Shown piece after piece: positions 47,883-58,436 of a DNA stretch of 64,000 nucleotides. This DNA is from Spodoptera frugiperda. Its lineage: Eukaryota; Arthropoda; Insecta; Lepidoptera; Noctuidae. Location: positions 1,604,001 to 1,668,000 of the forward strand of contig NC_064226.1 in the NCBI RefSeq assembly GCF_023101765.2. The letters run 5' to 3'. Position 1 is the stretch's first letter; each line of letters starts with the position of its first letter. Under the pieces are notes generated by a model that was not told the DNA's origin, ran no database searches, and saw only the letters and a program-made list of their open reading frames with translations. A program made the position numbers and the translations under genes.

Positions 47883-48087
47883 ACGTCATATTTATGGTAC
47901 CATAACTTGCAACGTCGCAACCTAAAACCAATCTCTGCTACATTGGAAATTTATGATCTACACCTTATAACATATATACTTTATCGTCTTTAAACGACAA
48001 GCAATCAAATCCAAAATGTCTAACTCAGTAAATAGCAATAAACACTAGAAAGTTATGTATCTATGTATTTCAGCCCTAGCTTAGTCG

Positions 48088-48205
48088 ACCAGCGGGTTTA
48101 CCGGGGCTCCGGGTCGAAAAGCAGGAATAGGAACGGGGTGCTTTTTAGTCAGTACGAGTCTGACACTCCTGCTCGCGTCGCCCAAGGCGGGAGAAAAATA
48201 CTAAG
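48088..48205 (+). repeat. Lepidopteran repeat B, copy 6
   Basis: GGTTTACCGGGGCTCCGGGT, GAAAAGCAGGAATAGGAACG, GAGTCTGACACTCCTGCTCG and CCCAAGGCGGGAGAAAAA; the 3' end is cut. Confidence 0.77.
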
Positions 48206-50079
48206 TTGACTATCTACCTACATAGAAACGAAATAAGTATTAATAATAATAAGAATTCCCAAAAATAAGGACTGTTTTTATAGCTTTAAAAATTGCTGTA
48301 CACTGAAACTTAGGATTTAGGTAAGGGCTAACTCAAGATATTCAAAAGGCTTTTTGGCTTGGCTTTGTCTTTAAGAGATGAGAGAGATGAATAGATTTCA
48401 TCTCCTCTGGACAATTCCAACACAGATGAATAGATTTTCCTGAGTCAAACTAACTATGCTGAAACTACAGAATGATGAGAAACGAGTTGCATAAAATCGA
48501 TGTCTGTAATTGCATTCCTTCTACGTGATCACTCATCGGTGAAACGACAGTAAACACTACTTTTCCGGTGTGGGGGAAAACTGCAGAAACGTTTGATTTT
48601 ATAGTAACGAGCCAATTCTTTGATCGTACAGGAAAAAAGAAAAATAATAAAAGTTTTGTGTCGAAATAGTGCCATCGAATGTGAAATTCTTTTCACGTAT
48701 TTTTGTAATGTTCCAGTTTGGGTAGCTGTTTCATAGTTTTTTTTTTAATAAAGATGTTGTCTTTTATTTCAGTTAAAAGTCTTTTGAAGAATAATTTTAA
48801 TTAAATTACAATTCTTCGATATTTCAACAGTTTAGTATTTTCAATGTAAAAATATATTTTTATCTAACAAATGACAAATCAAAATGTATCAATCTAAGAT
48901 TTCATTTCAATTATTATTTTCTTTTTCTACGATATAACACCAGATTACTTCAATTTACATTTAAATTAATAATTGAAAAAAATAGAATATATAAAATATC
49001 TGTGAAACTGATATTTTTTTTAAGTTCTAATTGAATTATCATGAGATTAAATAAAGCATATTAATTAACATGCTTTTCATAATAAATCGATATACAGGGT
49101 ATGAACAGAATGGTCCCAATTGCCGAAAACAGGTAATGGAAAAAATCAAGGGATTCGATATCTATTTTAAGTTATCATAGTTGTAATCAACTGCTTAAGG
49201 CTGATGTTGCGTAAAAACGATTAAAATTATAGAAAATGTAGCGTTCTTCGGGAGCGTTCCTTTTACACCTTGTATATCATTCATCTTCATACAAAATATC
49301 TTCAAACATCATCCTTGTCACTCGCACAAAATAATTATCATCTATTCACATAACAATAATATATTGTGGCACAATAGATTATCTAATGGGCTCAAACAAA
49401 CAAACGAACAAGTCCTCGTGCGATGCAGTGTTGTTAATTAGTAAAACGATAATGTGCGCATCAGCAAGCCTGATTAATGGGTATATGACACTGAATAGAA
49501 TATGAACAGAAATACCATTTGTATCTATTCTCGGGGGAAATACGGTAAGTGGCTGAAATACGATCGTACGAAGGTCATTGGATTCAAATCTTTCTTTGTT
49601 TTATACTGTAAAGTAAGTTTACTGAAAGCAGACTTTATAGTCCTATCGATTGATAAGACAAAGAAATAAAATGAATAATTTTCAAAACAGAACTTTACAT
49701 GCACCTATTGTTATACAATGCAAATCTAATATTGCAACAAAAAGGTATTTTAAGTAGTTTTGCTTCAGAAACAAATTCATCAATCGTACTCATATTGGTA
49801 CTTGCCGTTGGTAGATTTCGAACCCGCATCCTCATGCATGAAAATCCTTCAACCTGGAGGTTCAACATGAGGTTCAACCTTCAACATGAGGGTGCATTAC
49901 CTCACCTTCTCCTCCTCAGGGCATCCAGGCCAGACTTTTTTAGTCAAATAAAATTTTTTTTTAAACATAATCACTTAGAAATTCATTTGTTGTCACATTT
50001 CCACAGCTTGTGGTACAGTGACACTTCTGTACCAAGTGCTTAATGGTTGGATTGCGTACGCGTGAGTTAATCCCAAGCT
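48206..50079. other. No gene seen apart from a small MITE
   Basis: AT-rich. 49800-49940 has TTTCGAACCCGCATCC, possibly an old reversed tRNA-like B box, and a small tandem of TTCAACATGAGG. Nothing firm. Confidence 0.45.
49092..49277. mobile_element. Small MITE with TATACAGGGT ends
   Basis: TATACAGGGTATGAACAG at the left and TTTACACCTTGTATA at the right are inverted over ~14 bp with mismatches; 186 bp, non-coding. Confidence 0.5.
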
Positions 50080-50084
50080 ACGCC
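50080..50084. repeat. Target site duplication, left (ACGCC)
   Basis: ACGCC here matches ACGCC at 55192-55196 on the other side of the LTR element: the 5-bp duplication expected for a Ty3/gypsy integrase. Confidence 0.92.
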
Positions 50085-50285
50085 TGTATTATTGTTGTGT
50101 TTATTAAATTAAACGACTTGATGTGAGATGACTTATATTTTACATTATTTTACAATGTTAATTATTTACTATATTAATAGGTGCGACTGCACTCGACACA
50201 CACTAGAATGACAGTGGTCGTTGACCTCAGACCATAGTGACGGGGTAATGACATGAACGAATGATACTAAACTAGTGATGTAACA
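50085..50285 (-). repeat. 3' LTR of the gypsy element
   Basis: 201 bp, same length as the 5' LTR with 197 of 201 positions matching by eye. The ACGCC target duplication abuts its outer edge. Confidence 0.95.
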
Positions 50286-50296
50286 TCCCCCTTCTT
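50286..50296 (-). promoter_or_regulatory. Polypurine tract for plus-strand priming
   Basis: On the sense strand AAGAAGGGGGA lies immediately before the TG of the 3' LTR, the expected place for the polypurine tract. Confidence 0.88.
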
Positions 50297-50307
50297 AAAT
50301 TAAAAAA

Positions 50308-53300
50308 TTAATCTATTTCATCGATTAACCTTTGTGTTGGTCTCACAACACGACCTGACTTGGTTTTGTACAATTGTGGGAATTTTGGATTCTCCGGCTC
50401 CTGTCTGTCACCCTCATCTCTCCCCTGCGAAGAATTGGACCTCATAGGAGTAGGGTTGTCACTGCCATTACAATATTTATGCCTTAAGTGTACCCTATTT
50501 CTCCTATACCTGACTTTATTTATATCTTCTACAATGTATGACCTATTATCTGGACATCTTTCCTTCACAGTGGCATGTTCCCAATGACTCTTAGGATTTC
50601 TCTTAAAATATACATGATCATTTGGTTGTAACATAGACAATGGTTTAGTATTCCTATTATAATACTTTGACTTATTTAAATTATTTTTGACAACAGACTT
50701 TTCATATTCTTTAAATCTTACAACCTTTGGCTTTAACCTTTTATATGACACTGGTATGTTATCTCTTAAAGTTCTAGACATTAACAATTGAGCGGGTGAC
50801 GACAGATTATTCTTAGGTGTGTTTCTATAATGCAATAATGCTATGTATGGATCTGATCCATTTTCCTTACATTTTCTTAGCATATTTTTGACAATTTTAA
50901 CTGAGCTTTCGGCTTGACCATTTGACTGTGAATGATATGGGCTAGTGACTACATGTTCTATGTCCCATTCATTTAGAAAATTTTTAAATTCTACTGACTG
51001 AAATTGTGGACCACCATCAGACACTAAAGATAATGGTATCCCATGACGTGCAAAAATTGACTTTAAATGTGTGATTACATTGCTTGAACGACTGTCTTTG
51101 TTTAACAAAGCAATTTCTATAAATTTTGAGTAGTAGTCAGTGACAATCAGGTACGTTAAATTATCAAAGTACATTAAATCTATACCGACTTGTTGCCATG
51201 GATACTTACAAATTTCAAAATTTTGTAGTGGTTCCTTTTGGTTACATGGTTTGAATTTAGCACATATTAAACATTGTTCTACTATGTTTTTTATATCTGT
51301 AGACATATTTGGCCAATACAAAGATTCTCTAGCTAATTTCAAACATTTATTTATACCTTGGTGACCTTTATGTATTTTATCTAACATTTCTTTATACATT
51401 GACTTAGGAACAATTAATTTTGAACCTTTAAATATTAAATCTTTAATTACATGAATTTCAGCTTGAATATTCCAATATGGTTTTATTAATGGACTTACAT
51501 TGTTTTTATTTTTAGGCCATCCTTCATAATAATATTTCTTTAACAATTGCAAACTTTCATCTTTCTTAGTTTCCTGACTTAATTTTGTGCTATATTCTTT
51601 ACTAATTGCTAGATTTGAATACATTAAATTTACATGACATGACATTTCAGACTCATTTTCAGGTACATAATTTTCCTGAATAGCTGCTCTTGACAAAGTA
51701 TCTGATATATACATTTCTTTACCAGGTACATGTATGACTTCTAAATCATATTTTTGCAAGGTTAACATCATACGTTGTAATCTTGCAGGTACATCATGAA
51801 GTGGTTTTTTAAATAAATAGACTAACGGTTTATGATCAGTATGTACTGTTACTCTATGACCGTAGACATATTGGTGAAACTTTTCACAACCAAATTGTAT
51901 TGCTAACAATTCTTTCTCAATTTGAGCATATCTTTCCTGGGTTATGGTGAGAGTTTTAGAACTATATGCAATAGGTTTATTATTTTGCAAAATTACTGCA
52001 CCTAATGCTGACTTTGACGAATCGACTGACAAGACTAATGGAATTTGTGGATTGTAATGAGCTAAGACTGGTGATCTTGTGATCTCCTCTTTCAAAATTT
52101 TAAGACATTTATCATGATTCTCATCCCAAATCCAGACTGAATCTTTTTTCAAAAGATTTCTTAATATTTGAGTTTTTTCTGACAAATTCTTGATGAATGG
52201 ACCTAGGTAATTAATCATACCTAATATTCTTTGCAACTCTTTGACATTGGTTGGTGTGGGCATCTCGAGTATTGCTTTGACTTTCTCTTGATCAACCCTA
52301 GCACCATCTTTATTAAATACATAACCAAGAAAACATACCTCTGACACTAGAAATTTACATTTCGACTTGTTAAATTTTAAATTAACTTGACGTGCTCTTT
52401 GCATAACTTTATGTAGTCGTTCATTATGAACCGACTCATTAGGACCATGTACTAAAATATCATCAATGAAAATTAAAACTCCTTCCAAATCACCGAACAA
52501 ATTCATCATAATTCTTTGAAATATTTCAGACGAAGCACTTATGCCATAAGGCAATCTTAAGTACCTGTATCTACCAAATGGTGTTTGGAAAGTACACAAA
52601 TCTGAACTATATTCATCTAACTTTATCATCCAGAAACCTGAGAAAGCGTCTAGATGCGTAAAACATGCAGCACCTTTTAACTGTGACCGTATCTCATCAA
52701 TCGACTTTAACGGATAATGTTCTCTCATTATACAATTATTTAAGTTTCTAGGATCTAAGCATATTCTTAATTGACCTGAACTTTTGACAGTGACTACCAC
52801 AGAATTTACCCATTCAGTTGGTTTTGTGACTTTTTGTATGACTTGCATTTGCTCCATGCGATCCAATTCCTCGCGCAGCTTTCCTTGCAACGCAAACGGA
52901 ACTTTCCTTGGCGGATCAATACACGGAACTGCACCAGGCTTGAGTTTCAGATGACAGACTGGGGGTAGACATCCAAGACCCTTAAACAAATCATCATATT
53001 GTGTAAGAATTTGTTTACAAAAATCTTGTTTTGTGACGGAAAATACACGTTTTATTATACCTAATTTTTCACAAGTGGGAAGACCTAAGACAGTTGGACA
53101 TAGTATATTTGCTACAATGAACACTATGTTTTCACAAATATTTCTATTTTCAATGTTTAAATTACATTTTAAATTTACTTTGCCTAGAATTGGAATGTTA
53201 TTGCCACCAAATCCTGTGACATTTACATGACATTTATCAATTTGTGACTTTGACAGATTAAGAAATTTGAAGTTTTTGACAGATAAGACATTTACATCTG

Positions 53301-54918
53301 CGCCTGAGTCTATGACACAATTTATTTTTCGGTTACCCACATGTAAATTTATTTTCCATGAACTACCTGAATAATGATTTTCTGAAACTGAATTACCCTT
53401 GACATGACTAATTTGTTGATTTAAATTATTTAGATGAGATGCTACGTTTGGTATATTTGAATGCATGTTGTGATTATTTGTTTCTGATGCTGAATTACTT
53501 ACATTTGACTGACAATGATGTGACTTCTTAGTGTACTTGTGGTGATTAATGTTTTGGAAGTGTGTATTATGTGACTTATTGACGGACTGACTGTTCTTAT
53601 TGGATTTATTGTAATTAACATGTCCTTGACCTAGACTATGACTGTTTTTATTGTTATTTATTGTCTTACGACTGACGGACGGACTTTTATTAGTGTAGCA
53701 ATGATAATGATGATCATTAAAGTGAGCACTTTGACTATTTTTATTTCGACTTATTTGACTTATAGGACTATTTTTATTAAGACTTTGACTTGTAAGACTG
53801 TTTTTATTATGACGGTGTAATCTCTCAGTGCAATAAGCATTGTCATCATGGAGATTAACTAGACTTGGACTATTTTTGTTTTGACTTATATGACTGGTGT
53901 GTGAGTGCGATTTGACTGGTGTTTGACTATATGACTGACTTTTTGACTGTTTTTGTGGCTGACTGTGTGACTGTGTTTGTAAATGACTAAGATGATTTTG
54001 ACTCGACTGACTGTTTAAAATTCCTACAAATTTATCATTTTGTATCGACTTTGTGGAAGTTGATGAATGCAACTGTCTGACTTGTTTATTTTTATAGCAA
54101 AACTTAGCATAATGACCAAATGAGTTACATGACCTGCATTGTACTCCGATCGCTGGGCACTTCGTTCGATGAGACTGCCCACAGCGACCACACGTTGATG
54201 CTGACTGCCTCATCGGACTGGGAGACTTCCACGTGGCCCGATGTGGCGTTTGACTTGAAGCACGCTGTCGACAGACTCGTCGACCGCCGCTCCTTTGACG
54301 CAGTTGCATCACCTTCTCGCCGTCTTCGACGATGGACTTGTTTGTCATGTTGTCTGCATCCTGCTGTGCGACAATTAGGGTTTTCGCCAACTCTCGCATC
54401 CTCTCATAGGTGAGGTTGGGCTCTTGCAACAGCCTTTGCCGGATGTGTGACAAATCCATGTGCATGTTGGCGATGAAAATATCCCGGATCATGGACTCGC
54501 GCAGGGTTCCGAACTCGCAATCCTGGCTCTTTATCTCCAGATCGGTGATAAAATCGTCGATGCTTTCGGATTTAGCTTGCCTCCTCGTAAAAAACATGTA
54601 CCTGCACATGGTAAGATTCTTACGTGGCTCAAAGTACAGGTCGAATCTGACCTTGACGTCTTCTATTTTGGCTTCATCCAGGCTGATGTTAAAGGTATTG
54701 AAGATTTCGAGACCTTTAGGGCCAATACTGTGAAGCAGAATGGCCACCTTCCGCTTCTCCTCCGACCTGTCTAAACCTGATGCCAGCAGATACAGCTCCA
54801 GTCGCTGCCACCATTTCCTCCACGCCTCCGCGTTGTTCGCGGTTGCCTCCGACGACAACTTAAGACACTCCAGACCGGCCACACGGCACCTCGTGTCGCC
54901 GACGTCTTCGGTAGACAT
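50308..54918 (-). CDS. gag-pol: Gag-Pol polyprotein of Ty3/gypsy retrotransposon
   Basis: A single 1,536-residue ORF with no internal stop. Gag-like region ~1-280 has two zinc knuckles: C243-C246-H250-C254 (CX2CX3HX3C, short variant) and C261-C264-H269-C274 (standard CX2CX4HX4C). Residues ~285-515 are low-complexity, rich in Ser, Asn, His, Gln and Lys, with NKNS six times. The aspartic protease has its DSG at 537-539. Reverse transcriptase spans ~650-830 with D757 and the FIDD box at 817-820. RNase H has D966, E1001/E1003 and D1028. The integrase zinc finger is H1183, H1186, C1216, C1219; the DDE triad is likely D1247, D1301, E1337, with 35 residues between the last two. The ATG lies 72 bp inside the 5' LTR; the stop lies 22 bp before the 3' LTR. 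Gag and Pol share one frame, so no frameshift is needed. All catalytic residues I can check are present. Confidence 0.96.
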   Translation of the reverse strand: MSTEDVGDTRCRVAGLECLKLSSEATANNAEAWRKWWQRLELYLLASGLDRSEEKRKVAILLHSIGPKGLEIFNTFNISLDEAKIEDVKVRFDLYFEPRKNLTMCRYMFFTRRQAKSESIDDFITDLEIKSQDCEFGTLRESMIRDIFIANMHMDLSHIRQRLLQEPNLTYERMRELAKTLIVAQQDADNMTNKSIVEDGEKVMQLRQRSGGRRVCRQRASSQTPHRATWKSPSPMRQSASTCGRCGQSHRTKCPAIGVQCRSCNSFGHYAKFCYKNKQVRQLHSSTSTKSIQNDKFVGILNSQSSQNHLSHLQTQSHSQPQKQSKSQSYSQTPVKSHSHTSHISQNKNSPSLVNLHDDNAYCTERLHRHNKNSLTSQSLNKNSPISQISRNKNSQSAHFNDHHYHCYTNKSPSVSRKTINNNKNSHSLGQGHVNYNKSNKNSQSVNKSHNTHFQNINHHKYTKKSHHCQSNVSNSASETNNHNMHSNIPNVASHLNNLNQQISHVKGNSVSENHYSGSSWKINLHVGNRKINCVIDSGADVNVLSVKNFKFLNLSKSQIDKCHVNVTGFGGNNIPILGKVNLKCNLNIENRNICENIVFIVANILCPTVLGLPTCEKLGIIKRVFSVTKQDFCKQILTQYDDLFKGLGCLPPVCHLKLKPGAVPCIDPPRKVPFALQGKLREELDRMEQMQVIQKVTKPTEWVNSVVVTVKSSGQLRICLDPRNLNNCIMREHYPLKSIDEIRSQLKGAACFTHLDAFSGFWMIKLDEYSSDLCTFQTPFGRYRYLRLPYGISASSEIFQRIMMNLFGDLEGVLIFIDDILVHGPNESVHNERLHKVMQRARQVNLKFNKSKCKFLVSEVCFLGYVFNKDGARVDQEKVKAILEMPTPTNVKELQRILGMINYLGPFIKNLSEKTQILRNLLKKDSVWIWDENHDKCLKILKEEITRSPVLAHYNPQIPLVLSVDSSKSALGAVILQNNKPIAYSSKTLTITQERYAQIEKELLAIQFGCEKFHQYVYGHRVTVHTDHKPLVYLFKKPLHDVPARLQRMMLTLQKYDLEVIHVPGKEMYISDTLSRAAIQENYVPENESEMSCHVNLMYSNLAISKEYSTKLSQETKKDESLQLLKKYYYEGWPKNKNNVSPLIKPYWNIQAEIHVIKDLIFKGSKLIVPKSMYKEMLDKIHKGHQGINKCLKLARESLYWPNMSTDIKNIVEQCLICAKFKPCNQKEPLQNFEICKYPWQQVGIDLMYFDNLTYLIVTDYYSKFIEIALLNKDSRSSNVITHLKSIFARHGIPLSLVSDGGPQFQSVEFKNFLNEWDIEHVVTSPYHSQSNGQAESSVKIVKNMLRKCKENGSDPYIALLHYRNTPKNNLSSPAQLLMSRTLRDNIPVSYKRLKPKVVRFKEYEKSVVKNNLNKSKYYNRNTKPLSMLQPNDHVYFKRNPKSHWEHATVKERCPDNRSYIVEDINKVRYRRNRVHLRHKYCNGSDNPTPMRSNSSQGRDEGDRQEPENPKFPQLYKTKSGRVVRPTQRLIDEID

Positions 54919-54972
54919 TTTGTTTTTGAAAATTTTTTCGTTAACACACGAATCTTCTTTATTTCGTTGTTA

Positions 54973-54990
54973 ATCTCACTTCTGACACCA
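54973..54990 (-). promoter_or_regulatory. Primer binding site, tRNA-Leu type
   Basis: The plus strand directly beside the 5' LTR ends CACTTCTGACACCA. This is the 3' end of a typical eukaryotic tRNA-Leu including CCA, with about one mismatch over 18 bases. The sense-strand PBS therefore starts TGGTGTCAGAAGTG with no gap after the LTR. Identification of tRNA-Leu is from memory of tRNA sequences. Confidence 0.8.
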
Positions 54991-55191
54991 TGTATTGTTT
55001 TTATGTTTGTTAAATTAAACGACTTGATGTGAGATGACTTATATTTTACATTATTTTACAATGTTAATTATTTACTATATTAATAGGTGCGACTGCACTC
55101 GACACACACTAGAATGACAGTGGTCGTTGACCTCAGACCATAGTGACGGGGTAATGACATGAACGAATGATACTAAACTAGTGATGTAACA
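54991..55191 (-). repeat. 5' LTR of the gypsy element
   Basis: 201 bp, beginning TGTTAC and ending AATACA in the sense (minus) direction. It is identical to the other LTR except for four substitutions, all within its last 19 sense-strand bases. It should carry the element's promoter, but I do not see a clear TATA box. Confidence 0.95.
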
Positions 55192-55196
55192 ACGCC
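55192..55196. repeat. Target site duplication, right (ACGCC)
   Basis: Partner of the ACGCC at 50080-50084. Removing the element and one copy restores a continuous flanking sequence. Confidence 0.92.
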
Positions 55197-55489
55197 CACG
55201 GGTAGATAACACAGCGATAATGAGTTATCATGCTCACCAAAATTGATGCGAATAGTTTGACAAAATTATTTTATCGCGGGAAAGCCGAAGAAATAGTTAA
55301 GGATTTAACGTCTCTTGTTACAAAGCTTTGTTGCGTTTGCTTGTTATATCAAATTCAATGATTTGGTTATTATTTGTTTTATTAAATGTTGTTTTTCATC
55401 AAAGCTATAGCTATTACAGGTGATTTTAGACTAAATTGTTAACTATACTAGTTCTTTATTTTGCTTTTTCATTAAAGTTTTTAGACTTC

Positions 55490-56095
55490 TTTATTGGTAG
55501 TGTAGTCTAGTTACAAGTGTGATTGTCGTACAATGCCTCCGGGTTCGTTCCAAATCCGGGCACCAGTTTAGGGAACAGTGACTAAAGTCCCCTAAGTAAT
55601 GGAGGATTTATGACGTCATCCGTTGATTTAGTCGTCAATCGTTTATGTGCGACTTTTGTCGGTTATACAACGTGTAACAAAATACCCATATACATCAAGT
55701 AGCCCTGATGTATACAGGTTGAATAGAATCTCTACAAAAAGTTTCAGCTCAAAATACGTTTAAAAAAAATTAGTGCCAAATACTTGATATCGCATGGTTC
55801 TTGATTTCAAATCATAAAAACGTGTCACAACACTACAGGGGTCACTCGCTAGTAATACGAAACATTTCTTCTGTCAATCTGATCGCCTAGTACCTGTCTA
55901 CCTAATTTTGATTCGCATGCCGCCGCGATTTGGAAAATTCATAACTTGGTACCATGAAAACATGAGTCTAAAAAGCCCTTCCCGTATCGTTTGTTATGTT
56001 ATCTAGAAACCGTGCACTTGATATGTATACCCCTTTTTGTTACACGTTGTATATGTCCCGTGTCATATGTCGCCACACCACCTATATAGTTAAAG
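55490..56095 (+). mobile_element. Repeat X with tRNA-like head, interrupted by a MITE
   Basis: 55500-55550 looks like a degenerate tRNA-derived head (CAAGTGTGATTGTCGTAC and a B-box-like GGGTTCGTTCC). The body TTATGACGTCATCCGTTGA follows, then the 386-bp MITE, then TGTCCCGTGTCATATGTCGC. The matching copy at 17881-18020 has no insert. Confidence 0.6.
55666..56051. mobile_element. TA-flanked MITE inside repeat X
   Basis: Inverted ends TACAACGTGTAACAAAA... of ~38 bp with a few mismatches, flanked by TA on both sides (55664-55665, 56052-56053), as for Tc1/mariner-type MITEs. Arms continue to ATACATCAAGT and ACTTGATATGTAT. Interior non-coding. Confidence 0.72.
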
Positions 56096-56767
56096 GAATA
56101 AAACATGTTCAATTAAGTTCTATAGATAACACAATTTGAGACCACGAACAAACATTCGACCATGCTTATCGTATCCCTCACAATTTTTACCTCTACGTAC
56201 TTCAGCAACTACTCCCATAATTAAGATTGCTTAAACAAGTTAAGGTATCTGTGGGTGACACTCCATTACATTCAGGTAACAGATTAGACCCTCCCTGGTA
56301 CCTGTGAATAGTGTACTGTTTCTAATCAAACTCACTCACTTGATGGAACACAAGAGGGCCCACATAAATTAGGAGGGACCTCAATCATACTTCATATTAT
56401 GTCGCTGTAACCAAATACGCTAACTTAGTGGGCTAGTGTAAAGGAAAATGGTTCTAATATGTGGAGGCTTAAGACTGACATTTGTGTGAAAGGTTTTATG
56501 TTTCTTACATTAAATTATGATAGCAATTTATTATACTAGTTAGTTTAAAAATGTAGGAATATTAACACTTTATTATGTCGTACTGTCCCTTTGAGTGGGT
56601 AAGTTATTGAATTCATCGAACGGACCGATCATATTGATTTACATTCGCATATGAGTAATGTAATGTGACGTCAGAAAATGTGACTTCAAATCTCTAAAAG
56701 AGAATGGTTGAATTTTTTAGTTTGGTATGATTTCAATGTTGTAAGTAAAATGCATCATGAGCTGACT

Positions 56768-56960
56768 ACACGGTTGGTGCGGTGTATGGGCAACCGGCTG
56801 CCGTGTACGTGTAGCGGATTAAAAAAAACTGTTTGGGTGATCCACAAATTTTAGTTCTGGGTCTGGGTGTGATGATGGTGTGATTTTTATGTGAACTTGT
56901 ATGTTTGTAAACGCATCCACAACACAAGAGAATATCCTAGTGTTGTTCCAGTGGGGCAAC
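56768..56960 (+). mobile_element. SINE family S1, copy e
   Basis: The head CACGGTTGGTGCGGTG is present, but the B box is replaced by an A-run (56820-56828). Body and terminal CCAGTGGGGCAAC are retained. Loss of the B box should abolish Pol III transcription. Confidence 0.85.
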
Positions 56961-58249
56961 AACACAAAAAGAAAGCAACACGTTTAATAAAAATATTTTT
57001 TGGGAACTAGGTACCTTCTTCCACGTTTTTGGTAGTTACGTAGGTTAACAGACTACCTAGAGACGGTGGATATATACTGACGCAATGCGCACTAGTAAAT
57101 TTTTAGCGAATGTTCTCACGTGCAACATAAACTTTAATATATATTTTGTTATAAATACTAAATCTGCGCCTACTAAGTTTTGGTTGTTGGAAGAAAACAA
57201 GCTTTGACCTTGACTTTATTATATTTGATAGATCAGTGTTTTATACTCTCATCACTACACTTCTACCGATACCTTTGCAGCTTAACAAGCCCGGGCGCTA
57301 ACTCTTGAAACCAATCTCAATGTCAATTCAATAAAAGCTTAATAATTATTCAATGTCAAAACCATACAACCCCAATCGTAGCTGTTAAAATGGCATTCAG
57401 AGAACGGAATATAAAGTCAAACTCAATACCATTTAGTTCATTCAATATCCACGCAATACGATGCAATGGGCGCTAGTGCTACAACTCAAGAGTAAGCCCC
57501 TTTTTTATATTTTTTGAGAGGGAAAATCATGTCTTATCTCGCCTTGGGCGAAGCGACAGGGAGTATCAGACTCTTACTGGCTAAATACCAACCGATTCCT
57601 ACTCCTGTTATTCGAGCTGGAGCCCCGGTAAACTTTGTAGGCAGCTCCGGATCATGTTAACATGGTAACAATAAAACCAAGGACAGACCTATAAAAACCT
57701 ACCTAAAAATAAATGAAATATTAAACTTTAACTAACGAACCCGAGTCTTCAACAAAAATTTCAACCACAAAAATGTTTAATAAGCTTGTAAAATAAATTT
57801 ATAATTTTTGAGGTTAGGTCGAAAGTTGGGCATTTCTCCCTGAGGGAATAAATTGGATTGTATCAGGAAAAGGGCAAAATGTCTCGCTTGTGGTCATCGC
57901 TTGACCTTCTTCGAAAGTCCTTAGTCAAAAGATTTCATAGAACGGTCTCATATATTACTTTTAAAAGGACACAAAAGTGTTCCGTTTTATTATATGCTGT
58001 GAAAAGTTTTATTGCTAGTTTATATCCGATTACACTGAACTTGGTGATGTGGAAACTGGTGTTTTACTTCTTTAATGTTTTAGTACCCTTTTCAAACTGA
58101 GGAAAGAGATAAATAATATAGTTTTATAAGGATACGATAAGATAGTTTTGCAATTACCAGTGCCATTGTTGGAGTGGATGTTATTTTTAATAAATTAAAG
58201 TCTACGAGAACGTTCCCTTACTTATATTCTTTAACTTTGAAATTTCTAA
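56961..58249. other. No gene seen apart from repeat B
   Basis: AT-rich. An 80-codon plus ORF at 57858-58100 has no recognised features. Confidence 0.5.
57497..57648 (-). repeat. Lepidopteran repeat B, copy 7
   Basis: Reverse: GAGGGAAAATCATGTC, CGCCTTGGGCGAAGCGACAG, GTATCAGACTCTTACTGGC, ACTCCTGTTATTCGAGCTGG and AGCCCCGGTAAAC. Confidence 0.75.
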
Positions 58250-58436
58250 ACGTTGCCCCATACTAAAATTTTCTCTTGTATCATGGGTGCGTTTACAAAC
58301 ATACAAGTTCACACACACATGACACACAGACCTGAAACAACAATTTATGGATCACACAAAGAGTTGCTCCGTACAGGAATCGAACCCGCTACACGTTGCG
58401 TGACAGCAGGTTGCCCAGCCATACCAATCGTGTAGT
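58250..58436 (-). mobile_element. SINE family S1, copy f
   Basis: Full length in reverse: CGTTGCCCCATACT to ACCAATCGTGTAG, with B box GGAATCGAACCCGCT. Confidence 0.88.

Larger units (their letters stand above)
50085..55191 (-). mobile_element. Complete Ty3/gypsy LTR retrotransposon
   Basis: A full-length 5,107-bp element read on the minus strand. It has two 201-bp LTRs with TG...CA ends, a primer binding site beside the right (5') LTR, a polypurine tract beside the left (3') LTR, one uninterrupted Gag-Pol frame and a 5-bp target duplication ACGCC (50080-50084 and 55192-55196). Order in the sense direction is 5' LTR, PBS, Gag, protease, reverse transcriptase, RNase H, integrase, PPT, 3' LTR. 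There is no envelope-like ORF. The two CCHC knuckles, single fused ORF and RT/RNase H wording suggest the mag / K02A2.6-like part of Ty3/gypsy; the clade is inferred, the superfamily is secure. Intact structure and nearly identical LTRs point to a recent insertion. Confidence 0.97.

Noticed and set aside
50308..54918. Endogenous retrovirus or errantivirus with envelope
   Set aside because: The polyprotein stops 22 bp before the 3' LTR, so there is no room for an env gene.
54120..54973. Several plus-strand ORFs across the Gag region
   Set aside because: Antisense shadows of the Gag-Pol frame, with no motifs of their own.
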